Source of the DNA: Ministeria vibrans ATCC 50519
Taxonomy: Eukaryota; Opisthokonta; Filasterea
Assembly (NCBI GenBank): GCA_943704425.1
Contig: CALSCP010000894.1
Span: 86,063 to 115,137, forward strand
DNA length: 29,075 nt
Direction of reading: 5' to 3'
The position numbers were made by a program, and so were the translations under genes. Of this stretch, positions 14,002 to 21,841 are shown in pieces (positions within the stretch are counted from its first letter, which is position 1; each line of letters starts with the position of its first letter). The notes beneath the pieces are model-generated. The model was not told the origin of the DNA and made no database searches. It was given only the letters and a program-made list of their open reading frames with translations.

Positions 14002-15598
14002 NNNNNNNNNNNNNNNNNNNNNNNNNNNNNNNNNNNNNNNNNNNNNNNNNNNNNNNNNNNNNNNNNNNNNNNNNNGACGCTCCATTGCAATAATACTCAA
14101 ACCCGCCTCATGTGCCAGTGAGAGAGAGAGAGAGGAGAAAGAAACAAAGTGATAGAGAGAGAGAGAGGGGGGGAGAAAGAAACAATAAAAAGAGCAAATG
14201 TAAGTGAGTGAGTGTGAGTGAGTGGGGTGTGCGAATGGGATGAAAATTTCAATTTTGAAATTTCCAAACAGTAAAGGGGGTCTCTCTCTTTCTCGAGTTC
14301 TTCTCGACAAACCTGAATTCCCACTGCCACAAAAATGAGCCAGAAATTGAAATTGCGCAGCATTTGCACTCCATAGATGTCAATGTCGTCCGGAACTGTT
14401 TCAATAATGGTAGCGTCCGGGTCTAAGGTCAGATTCTGTTCCTCTTCTGGCAACGACGAATGCCGTTCCGTCATAGCAATGTCGTTTAAGGAAGCACTTC
14501 CTTTGGAGGGTGCAGAGGTGAAGAAGGCGTCGCGATCGAGTCGACGCACAAAGATGGACGCAAGAATGCACACAGCAAGTGTTTCCAGTGCAAAGAACAA
14601 ATAGTAGTAGTGCTGGATGGATTCAGACTCTTCAAAAGCCTCTAAGAAGAATCATATACAATGTCAGGCATCCAAGCACAAGACTGTTTGTGGGTCGTAC
14701 TGAGAATGAGAGTGAAGAAGGCCACGCCAATGGCAAAACACGCCGACATGAACCCACCGACTTTGCCGCGTTGCGACGCAGGTGCATTGTGGAGGTTGAC
14801 ACCCATGCAGACAGTGTACATTGTGTCTGTAAGCAAAGGAGAGAGAGCCAGGAAAGAAAAAAAAAAGGTGATAGAGAGAGAAAGAGAAAGAGGAACATAG
14901 TCATAAAGAGAAGCAAAGTGAAAGAGAAAGGAGAGAGAAATAACAAAGTGATAGAGAGAAACATAGTGATAGAGAGAAAGAGAAACACAGTCATAAAGAG
15001 AGAAGCAAAGTGAAAGAGAAAGGAGAGAGAAACAACAAAGTGATAGAGAGAAACATAGTGATAGAGAGAAAGAGAAACACTCTCATAAAGAGAGACAGAG
15101 AAAGGAGAGCAAAGTGATTGAGAGATGATGAGGACTCGCTTGAGTCGTACGTGAGCCCTGGCCAATGCAGAAGAACAGGAAGCCCATGAGAGCAGCGGCT
15201 GCGTGGGTCGTAGCAAAGGCCATAAACACGCCAAAGTAGGCGAAGAACAGCACAGTGCCGCCAATGAGACTGTGGGACGAAAGAGCGGTGGGTCGGTCGA
15301 ACGGATTGGATCTGCGGCCGTACCTGGTCCTCTTGGGGCCCAGCTGGTCGTACAGGATGCCGCCGAGGATGCCAAGGTAGAGCCCGACGGTGCCCATGGT
15401 CTCGACGGTCGTTGTCTAGCGAGGAGGAGGCGTGAGACGGGATTTGTGGCACAGTCGAAGGGCTACTTGTGACTCGGAAAAGCCCAGGACGTGCTTCAGG
15501 TCGGCGCCAGTCACGCCCAGCATGAACACAGCACCGGCACTCAAGTTGACCAGGCCCCCGATGATGATAGAGAGCAAGTGGGCGCGGGCGATCATCAT
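13073..15598 (-). CDS. Nodulin-like major facilitator superfamily transporter
   Basis: Exons on the minus strand are 15598-15467, 15415-15324, 15269-15151, 14826-14701, 14641-14313, 13872-13742 and 13673-13073, giving 509 residues. The N-terminal helix has the nodulin-like signature GLVNLSAGAVFMLGV followed by LKHVLGFSESQ. Later landmarks are GILYDQLGPKRT (loop 2-3, MFS motif A type), a hydrophilic central loop (DDIDIYG region) before NFWLIFVAVGIQ, and GRIFWGWVIDR (304-314), the second-half motif A. About 12 membrane spans are expected. The C-terminus is acidic and cytosolic. Substrate is unknown; characterised relatives in plants and parasites carry varied solutes. Intron 5 (14312-13873) holds the assembly gap, so an extra small exon there cannot be excluded, although direct joining keeps frame and fits the family alignment. 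The start ATG is only 50 bp from the stop of the upstream gene. Confidence 0.87.
13925..14075. repeat. GA microsatellite running into a 74-N assembly gap
   Basis: (GA)n from 13925 to 14001 is followed by Ns at 14002-14075. Everything lies in intron 5 of the nodulin-like MFS gene; on the sense strand it is (CT)n located about 50 nt before the 3' splice site. More GA-rich patches follow at 14118-14168. Confidence 0.95.
14888..15127. repeat. About 91-bp tandem repeat, roughly 2.5 copies, inside intron 3 of the MFS gene
   Basis: The landmark TCATAAAGAG recurs at 14901, 14991 and 15083, giving periods of 90 and 92 bp, and the text between landmarks is nearly identical in the first two copies. The units are purine-rich on the plus strand, hence pyrimidine-rich in the transcript. 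The host intron (15150-14827, 324 bp) is several times longer than its neighbours because of it. Confidence 0.9.
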
Positions 15599-15632
15599 TG
15601 AATAATTCTGTGTCGTCAAATTATTGTGTGTT

Positions 15633-15638
15633 TTTATT
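15633..15638 (-). terminator. Polyadenylation signal AATAAA of the type I membrane protein gene
   Basis: Minus-strand AATAAA begins about 11 nt after the stop (15649-15651) and only about 35 nt before the ATG of the downstream MFS gene at 15598. Cleavage would be expected 10-30 nt later, almost at that ATG. Confidence 0.55.
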
Positions 15639-15648
15639 GCAGATCACT

Positions 15649-16708
15649 CTAAAACTGCCCAATGGTGGCGTACGATCTTCTCTTGCGCGACCTGATGTAC
15701 ACAACAAGGCCAATGAGAAGACATGCGCCAATGAGGCCGCCCATGATGCCGCCCACAATGGCTCCCTCGTTGCTCTTCTTCTTGTGCTCGGGCACGGGGT
15801 ACTGCGAGGCAAGCAGGGGCGCACAGGGCACGGTGGCCAGGAACATCTGTGAGTCGAGGAAGTCGTTGGGGAGCACCTGGCACGACGCGAGGTCGCCTTC
15901 GAAAGTGTGCGATGGAGCTCCGGTGCAATTGGGATTGGGAAAGCCCGTGTACGAGACACTCGTGTCGGCGACGTTGAGAATGTGCTACGCAAAGAGACGA
16001 AACGGAGAGAAAGGCATGAATCAGAGGCACGCGGACTGAGGAGAATAGAGCGGTACGGAGAAGTTGTTGTAGGCGATGGTGACACAGGCGTCGGTGGTGG
16101 GGCTGATCGTCTTCAGAAGCTGTATGTAGTAACGATTGACTTTGGAATCGTCAAAGCCACATCCTGCGGTGGTAAGGCCCTCAACGAGACTCAGGGTGTC
16201 CGGTGCAAGCGTCGGGAGTTGCGCTTGGGAGACAGAGAGCGCACACGAGCCAGTGCGGTTCAGCAGCTGGAACATGCCGCCGTCTGCCGCAGCACAGCCG
16301 CCGTCTGCGATGGTCACGTTGCTCGAGCAAATCAGTTTTCCATCGGGCCCGCACGGGGGAGTGAGCAGGTCGGTGCAGCCGCAGCCGTACAGCAGACTGA
16401 AGGACTGCAGAGAGACGGACCGTTAGAACTTCGCTTGGCTGAAACACACTCTGTCTGCTTACGCCGGCTGTCTCGAGCGGCGACAGCTTGTAGAACACAT
16501 TAGCAATGGGCGTTTGGACCGTCCACTCGCCGACAGCGTTGACCTGGCGCGACTGGATGCTGAAAATGTCGCGTGCGGAGAGAACGGCGGGTGGACAGGC
16601 GGTCGCATTGCCCGCATACGTGTTCAGCGTGTACTCGTAGTCCTCCGCTGTGCATGCACCCACAAAGAAGGCCGCGGCTGTCGCCACAAGGAGTGTCAGG
16701 TGAACCAT
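15649..16708 (-). CDS. Single-pass type I membrane protein with lysosome-type cytosolic tail
   Basis: Exons on the minus strand are 16708-16463, 16404-16057 and 15984-15649; the product has 309 residues. I do not recognise the family. Residues 1 to about 21 form a signal peptide (hydrophobic, ending ACTA before EDY). The lumenal part (22-270) has many cysteines (for example YGCGC and CTDLL) and N-glycosylation sequons NAT, NVT, NRT, NFS and NCT. A small-residue-rich membrane span covers about 273-295 (GGIMGGLIGAC), followed by a basic stop-transfer RSRKRRS and a short tail YATIGQF. YATI fits the YxxPhi adaptor-binding signal, and the overall plan (glycosylated lumen, one span, RKR plus a Y-based tail) is like LAMP proteins, although I see no LAMP domain. 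It is transcribed divergently from the SLC4 gene 148 bp away. Confidence 0.78.
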
Positions 16709-16856
16709 TGCACAAAATAATGATTAGTAAGTGAAGTAAGAAGTTTGAAATTGAATATCGGTATAACTTATGATTTTAGATTTTTCACTGATTTCTTGAT
16801 TCTTCCACGTTTTACGTTCTCTTCTGCCGACAAGCACTGGCGACTTGTATCCGACC
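16709..16856. promoter_or_regulatory. Compact divergent promoter region
   Basis: Only 148 bp separate the ATG of the minus-strand membrane protein (16708) from the ATG of the plus-strand SLC4 gene (16857). Both promoters and both 5' untranslated regions must lie here unless they extend into the genes. It is AT-rich at its left part; no certain TATA box or named element is visible. Confidence 0.5.
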
Positions 16857-19800
16857 ATGTCTGACGACGAAGCGCCTCCGTACAATCGATAATTGCGCAT
16901 TTCATCCCTTTTTGACATTTTCTTCTTTCTCTCCGGGTTTTTGTCTAAGTGAAACCGCGCCACTGTTGCGTGCCGGGTCAAAGGTCATTACTATTGAGGT
17001 GAGATTGAGTCGTCTTTCTCCACTTTGTCTGTGTTCTATTTCTTTTGTTCTTTTTCAAAACACCAAATTCACTTATCGTCTCGTTGAGCGCAGGTCGACG
17101 ACGACGACACGCCGGCCACCTCTGTTGCTGAAGATCCCGGATCATCCGTTCAGACCAAGAGCAAATGGAGCATTGTGCGGTACGCAGAAGCGATAAAAAG
17201 CAAATGAATTCAAATGTTTGGCAAATGCCGTTGAAATGACTGCAACAGCGACATGACTCGCTCGTCTGGGCGACATGGGAGGGGGGGGGGGGGGGAGTGG
17301 TGGGGTTGTGTGGGGCGCCAGTGGTGATTATGCGCTTGGGATTGTGCGTACTGGCTGAGACTGTTTCCGCTGTGTTGACATTGTGTGTGTGTGTGTACAT
17401 ATAATATAATAATAATAATTAATTATTATAATTAATTATTATAATAATAATAATAATTATAATTATATTGATATAATTATTATAATATATATAGACGGAA
17501 GAAGCGCGTAATCCAAGTGATTGCTATGATGGGCGAGCGCCTTCAAGTGATGCAGCGTGGTGCGTTGGCGACACAGCCTGAGTTGAAGAAGCGCACCGGC
17601 GGCTTTTGCGGTGGAATCATTCGGGACTTGAAGACGCGCTGGCCGCACTATGCGTCCGACTTCAAAGATGGCGTGACGGGCCCACGTACCATCTCGAGGC
17701 TGTGCTCGGCCATTGCCTTCCTCTACTTTGCCTGTCTTCTGCCTGCCATTGCCTTTGGCGTTCTCAACCAGACGGACACCGATGGCGCTATGAGTACGAG
17801 AAGATATACAGTGTGAAGGGGAAGTTTGAAGGGGGGGAATAACCGCACTCCTGTTCCTACTGCAGCTGTCGAGAAGATCCTCTTCTCTCAAGCATTTGGT
17901 GGCATAGTTTTTGCTTTGATTGGTGGACAACCACTCATTGTGATGCTCTCAAGTAAGAACAAGAAGTGACAAACATTATATATCATATCCCTCATCCTGT
18001 GTCTCTACCCTTTTCCCCCCTCAGCCGCTCCGCTCGCTCTGTTCATCAAGGTCATCTACGACGTTGCTTCCGCCAATCACGTTGATTTTCTTGGTTTCTA
18101 TGCCTGGGTGGGTCTCTGGAACTGCTTCTTTCTCATCATTTACTCTGTCTTTGAGGTACTTTTTCCATTCTTTTTTTTTGCATTACTGTCTTTCTCACGT
18201 TTTCTTTTTTTGATGTAGTTGTCATTTTTAATGCATTTCTCTCGTCAGAGCACTGAAGAAACGTTTGCGTTTTTCATCACAATTGCCTTCATGAAAGTAA
18301 TTCGATTCATGTGAAATTGAGCAACAGAGTCAACTGAGACTGATTGAATATGTGGCAATTGTGCATAGGATGGAATCACTCCGCTTGTGAGCGAGTTTCA
18401 GTCTCACTGGTCCGATTCCCCGTCTCTTCCTCTTGCGTATATGATTTTGCTCTTTGGAACGGTAAAATTTGATTCATTAACATTGTAATTATAGTTTGAT
18501 TCATTCACAGCGTATCCCATTCACTGACTCACGCACTCTTTATCATTTTTTTCTCTTCTTATTAGGTTATTGTGGGTCTCTATTTGCTCTCCCTTCGCAG
18601 TTCCGTGATGTTTGGCAAAACCATTCGCGAACTCATCAGTGACTATGCACTCCCTATTTCCGTCGTTTTTATGTCGTTTATTGGTTCGTATGCCTTCAGA
18701 GATATTCCGCGTAAGTGATTCAGTCAGTTTCATCTCATTCTCAACACTCCTTATGTGTGTGTGTGTGTGTTTTCAGTTGAGAAATTCACAGACGGACACG
18801 AAAGCCGAGTCAATATTTTCATATTAAGCAATCTTGGCTCTGTCTCTGTGGGTTACGTCTTTATTGCACTTCCCATTGGATTTGCGCTCTCTCTTTTGTT
18901 CTTTATGGATCAGAACATTTCTTCTGCGATGGTTAATAACCCGAGAAACGAGCTCAAAGTAAGTACCTGATATCGTTACTTGGTTTACACATGTGACGTT
19001 TTATCCTTGTTCTGACGTTCTATCTCTTTGTGCTGATCATGTGAATGTAGAAAGGAGCATCGTTCCATTGGGATCTGTTTGTGGTAGCAATTATCAACAT
19101 CTTCCTGTCACTGTTTGGTCTTCCGTGGGTGCATGCTGCGCTGCCGCACTCCCCACTCCACATGAAAGGTACTCGAAATGACACACACTCACTCTGGTTG
19201 TGCCGTTGGATTGTGTCTGCTCTCCAGTGTGTTATTCCGCGTCTCAACGCTTTCACTTACCATTGTCTCTCCCGTATAGCACTGGGGGATATCACTGAGG
19301 TGACAGTGGACGGCCAAGTGCACCCCAAAATGGTCAATGTGCGCGAGACCCGTCTAAGCGGTCTCATTTCCCATCTCCTTATCCTCTTTTCCATCTTTAT
19401 GTATCCCACTCCTCTCAAAGATATTCCAATGGCCGTAAGCTAATTGTGTTTGTTGAGAGAGGAAAACGAGACTCACTCTTTGGTTGTGTAGGTTCTCTAC
19501 GGTCTGTTTGTGTATGTCGGTTGGACTGCCCGTAAGTTCTGAAATGTTACTGAAATGTTTCTGTCACTCGTTGACGCACTGTTTCTGTTACTCTTTGACT
19601 CACACTTTGAGTTCTACTCTGTCACTCATTGAGTTATGCTCTGTCACCTATTGAGTTGTACCCTGTCACGCTTTTTTTTGACTCACTGTCACTATTTTTA
19701 GTGGATGGAAATCAGTATTGGAACCGACTCTGTCTGATCTTTATGAGCAAAGTACCATTATAAAACACATTTGCTGCAGTATGTTCTAACTCCTTTTTCT

Positions 19801-20281
19801 CTCTATGTGCCGTATATGTTTCTGTGCTTATAGGATGACATTCCCTCTGATATGACATTTGTGAAGAAACTCCCGGCCAAGCAGATCCATATCTTCACAC
19901 TGCTTCAGACGATTGCATTGGTTGTGCTGTGTGTGATTGGGTTTGCACCGTCTGCGTATGTGGAGATGTGCATGCCTGTTGCTTTGGCGCTGATGCTGCC
20001 TCTCAGGTAGTGCAAGAGGGAGAACATACATATTATGCGTGTGTGTGTGCGACAGAGAGAGAGAGAGAGAGAGTGTGTGTGTGTGTGTGCTTGTGTGGGA
20101 GAATATGTGTGGTGAATGAGTGAGAGTGAGTGCGTCCTAGAGGGTGGTGGGTCGAAATCTCTCCCCTCTTTCATTACTTCTTTTTTTTAACTCATATTTT
20201 GGTTGTTGTAATTATAGACATTTGGTGTGGCCTAAGTTTGTGACTTCCGAAACACTCAAAGAGCTCGACGGAGAACCATAA
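16857..20281 (+). CDS. SLC4/BOR-family anion (borate or bicarbonate) transporter
   Basis: Sixteen exons: 16857-16879, 16950-16998, 17094-17179, 17495-17793, 17866-17952, 18025-18155, 18219-18296, 18369-18461, 18566-18710, 18777-18958, 19051-19168, 19280-19434, 19492-19531, 19702-19751, 19834-20006 and 20218-20281; 590 residues. The length fits the plant/fungal BOR type, which lacks the large cytosolic domain of animal anion exchangers. Family landmarks in order: TDTDGAMTVE, GGIVFALIGGQPL (Q174-L176), SVFELSFLMHFSRQSTEETF, FFMDQNISSAM, KGASFHWDLFVVA, LFGLPWVHAALPHSP and PTPLKDIPMAVLYGLF. The first two exons encode an acidic N-terminus with ETAPLL (E9-L14), a textbook [DE]xxxLL sorting signal. 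It should be a polytopic membrane transporter; borate versus bicarbonate cannot be decided. All 15 introns keep frame. Exon 7 uses the acceptor before TTGTC, because the extra residues match the family alignment. Confidence 0.93.
17281..17295 (+). repeat. G15 homopolymer in SLC4 intron 3
   Basis: Fifteen consecutive G on the sense strand, followed by more G-rich text up to about 17320. It lies in the 315-bp third intron of the SLC4 gene and could form a G-quadruplex in the pre-mRNA (inference). Confidence 0.85.
17399..17494. repeat. AT-rich imperfect repeat before an SLC4 3' splice site
   Basis: About 95 bp of AATAAT, ATTATA and TATAAT units ends directly in the splice acceptor ATATATAG at 17494. 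The tract replaces the usual polypyrimidine stretch of this intron and has palindromic segments. Confidence 0.85.
19551..19680. repeat. Degenerate tandem repeat in SLC4 intron 13
   Basis: Units resembling CTGTCACTCATTGAGTT recur with spacing of about 25-30 bp (CTGTCACTCGTTGACG, CTGTTACTCTTTGACT, CTGTCACTCATTGAGT, CTGTCACCTATTGAGT, CTGTCACGC). The unit is too irregular for an exact period. Confidence 0.6.
20054..20089. repeat. Compound (GA)n(GT)n microsatellite in the last SLC4 intron
   Basis: GA repeats change to GT repeats within intron 15 (20007-20217). Unlike the other GA tracts in this window it is purine-rich on the sense strand of its host gene. Confidence 0.9.
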
Positions 20282-20300
20282 ACACAGAGAAGGAAAGAAA

Positions 20301-20306
20301 AATAAA
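20301..20306 (+). terminator. Polyadenylation signal AATAAA of the SLC4 gene
   Basis: AATAAA lies 19 nt after the SLC4 stop codon, in the 69-bp spacer shared with the convergent CLYBL-like gene, so the two 3' untranslated regions probably overlap as antisense RNA. Confidence 0.6.
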
Positions 20307-20350
20307 GCAAAACTACAATAATTGATACAAAAAAAAGAAGAAATAGCCGA

Positions 20351-21229
20351 TTAATATTGGGAGCGCTGCAAGAGACGCTGCGCGTGTTTGTAGACGGGAG
20401 CATCGACAACAATGCCTTCATAGTCGAATGCGCCGATTCCTTTACTTGCGTGCTCCTCAAACAGCCGAACAATCTCTTTAGCACGCGAAATTTCGGATGC
20501 GTTGGGCGCAAAGTGTGCTTGGACGATGGGGATCTGTCGGGGATGAATGGTTTGCTTGCCGCGGAAGCCCAGGGCAGCGCCATCGACACATTCGCGTGTG
20601 AGCTGTGAGTCGTCGCGGTAGTCAATGCACACCATGTCGATGGGCTGCAGACGCGCCGCGACGGCATGGAGGACAATGGAGGAGCGTGCAAAGGCCATTT
20701 CAGCACCAGCCGGGGTGCGAGTCGCTCCGACGTCGGCACAGTAGTCTTCGGAAGCGAAGATGAGAGCGTCGGCGAGCGGCGAGGCGTGTGCGATGCTGCC
20801 GAGCGCAAGAACACCCTTGGCAGACTCAATGGCGAGCAGCAGACGCGGCGGGGAAGTCGTTGCCTGGCGCAGTATCTTCTCCACGGCCAGCACGTCGTCG
20901 GCGCTCTCGATTTTGGGCAGGACAAGCGCGTCAATGGCGGACAGACTGTCGGGCGCCAGAATCGAATGCAAATCATGCTCACCGCCCTCCTCAAGCGCAT
21001 TGATGCGCACACACACCTCAAAGGCACGCTCCCCAGACGCAGCTGACATCTCGGCAAGCAGGGCGTGCGTCTGGCGCCTTGCTGTGTCCTTGGCGCCGGG
21101 TGGAACGCCGTCCTCCAGATCAAGCACCACGGCGTCTGCGCCCAAGCCGCCAATCTTGCTCAGTTTTCGAAGATCGTGAGCAGGAACGCTCATGAGTGCG
21201 CGTCTTGCTCTATTCAGTGTTCGAATCAT
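20351..21229 (-). CDS. Citrate lyase beta-like / HpcH-HpaI aldolase family enzyme (CLYBL type)
   Basis: A single exon of 292 codons, the only intronless gene in the window. The fold is the CitE/CLYBL TIM barrel; mitochondrial CLYBL in animals acts as a citramalyl-CoA lyase/malate synthase-like enzyme that clears the itaconate-derived CoA ester. Motifs: RRALMSVPAHD at the start, AVVLDLEDGVP (34-43), CVRINA (R75, CoA or substrate arginine in the family), LVLPKIES (102-109), LLAIESAKG with acidic E135, ASEDYCADVGATR (159-171) and GKQTIHPRQI (224-233). The metal-binding acidic residues are expected in the AIES and EDY segments. The first 10-15 residues are basic and lack acidic residues (MIRTLNRARR), consistent with a short mitochondrial presequence. 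It converges on SLC4 with 69 bp between stops and diverges from the LYR-like gene. Lack of introns may reflect later acquisition or retroposition; I cannot tell which. Confidence 0.92.
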   Translation of the reverse strand: MIRTLNRARRALMSVPAHDLRKLSKIGGLGADAVVLDLEDGVPPGAKDTARRQTHALLAEMSAASGERAFEVCVRINALEEGGEHDLHSILAPDSLSAIDALVLPKIESADDVLAVEKILRQATTSPPRLLLAIESAKGVLALGSIAHASPLADALIFASEDYCADVGATRTPAGAEMAFARSSIVLHAVAARLQPIDMVCIDYRDDSQLTRECVDGAALGFRGKQTIHPRQIPIVQAHFAPNASEISRAKEIVRLFEEHASKGIGAFDYEGIVVDAPVYKHAQRLLQRSQY

Positions 21230-21499
21230 AGTAGGGTATAAATTAGATGAGAAGAAAATTGTGTGTAAACTGTAAAATAATGTTGATCACCAATCCGCAT
21301 TCCGCAAGACCTGATTCAGACTTTCTCCTGAGTCTTCCGCTGAAAAATCAAAACAATAGACTGCAGATTGATAGTTTGTCAGTGATGGAGCACCGGTAAT
21401 TGTGTCAGTGGAAAATACCACAACAAAGTCTATTCGTTGACTTGATTTGATTTGCATTTTGATTTACAATTTCGTTGATGACTTGATCATTCATTTTCA
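21230..21499. promoter_or_regulatory. Divergent promoter region between CLYBL-like and LYR-like genes
   Basis: A 270-bp AT-rich spacer between two ATGs on opposite strands. A TATAAATTA string lies at 21237-21245, too close to the minus ATG for a normal TATA box. If both products are mitochondrial, as predicted, shared control would make sense (inference). Confidence 0.45.
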
Positions 21500-21841
21500 A
21501 TGTCTTCTGCGTCCTCAATCTACCGCCACATCCTGCGTCTTCTCCGGTCCTCATCTGTCACGCCTGACGTCAAAGAGCGTGTTCGATTCATCTCCCGCGT
21601 TGCCCTTGAGGTAATCGTTTGCGCGTGATGTTAAAACAAAAAAATAGTCGCACGAGTTTCTGATTTTTCTGATATTTCTGATTTTTCACAGTCACCGCTT
21701 GCGCCGAAGCGCAGCGAGGCAGATATCCAGGCCATTCTACGAGGCCTTGAAGAGTCTCTGGGCATCTGCGTGAAGAACCCGCGTCCGCTGAATCCAACGG
21801 AAGAGAGCGCAAAGCGCAATGGCAAGCGCACGCAGCAGTGA
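21500..21841 (+). CDS. Small LYR-motif-like protein
   Basis: Two exons, 21500-21610 and 21692-21841, encode 86 residues, typical for LYR-motif (Complex1_LYR) proteins, which act in mitochondria as assembly factors or complex subunits, often with acyl carrier protein and the Fe-S transfer machinery. The evidence is the opening SSIYRHILRLLRSS, where IYR stands for LYR followed by the usual basic/hydrophobic helix, then a second basic helix (VKERVRFISRVALE) and a third amphipathic segment (DIQAILRGLEESLG). The C-terminus is a polar, basic tail (SAKRNGKRTQQ). The intron has clean GTAATC and CACAG borders and keeps frame, and the reading frame stays open across both exons. The last 23 bp overlap the start of the following MFS gene in another frame. 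Homology is suggestive only; it could be a different small helical protein. Confidence 0.6.

Noticed and set aside
14076-14106. Extra exon (AGLSIIAMER) beside the N gap
   Set aside because: Joining 14313 to 13872 is in frame and matches the nodulin-like helix GIQDGGIAMYL without it; the segment runs into Ns.
14644-14662. Possible 18-nt mini-intron in the nodulin-like MFS
   Set aside because: All other introns here are 50 bp or longer, and using the donor at 14700 gives a normal 59-bp intron with an equally good reading frame.
14888-15127. CRISPR-like array
   Set aside because: Units are contiguous purine-rich tandem copies without spacers, inside a eukaryotic intron.
15649-16708. Calling the type I membrane protein a LAMP homologue
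   Set aside because: Only the tail and topology resemble LAMP; the lumenal cysteine pattern does not let me assign the domain.
21237-21245. TATA box for the CLYBL-like gene
   Set aside because: It lies only about 8-16 bp from the minus-strand ATG, too close to serve as a core promoter element for that gene.
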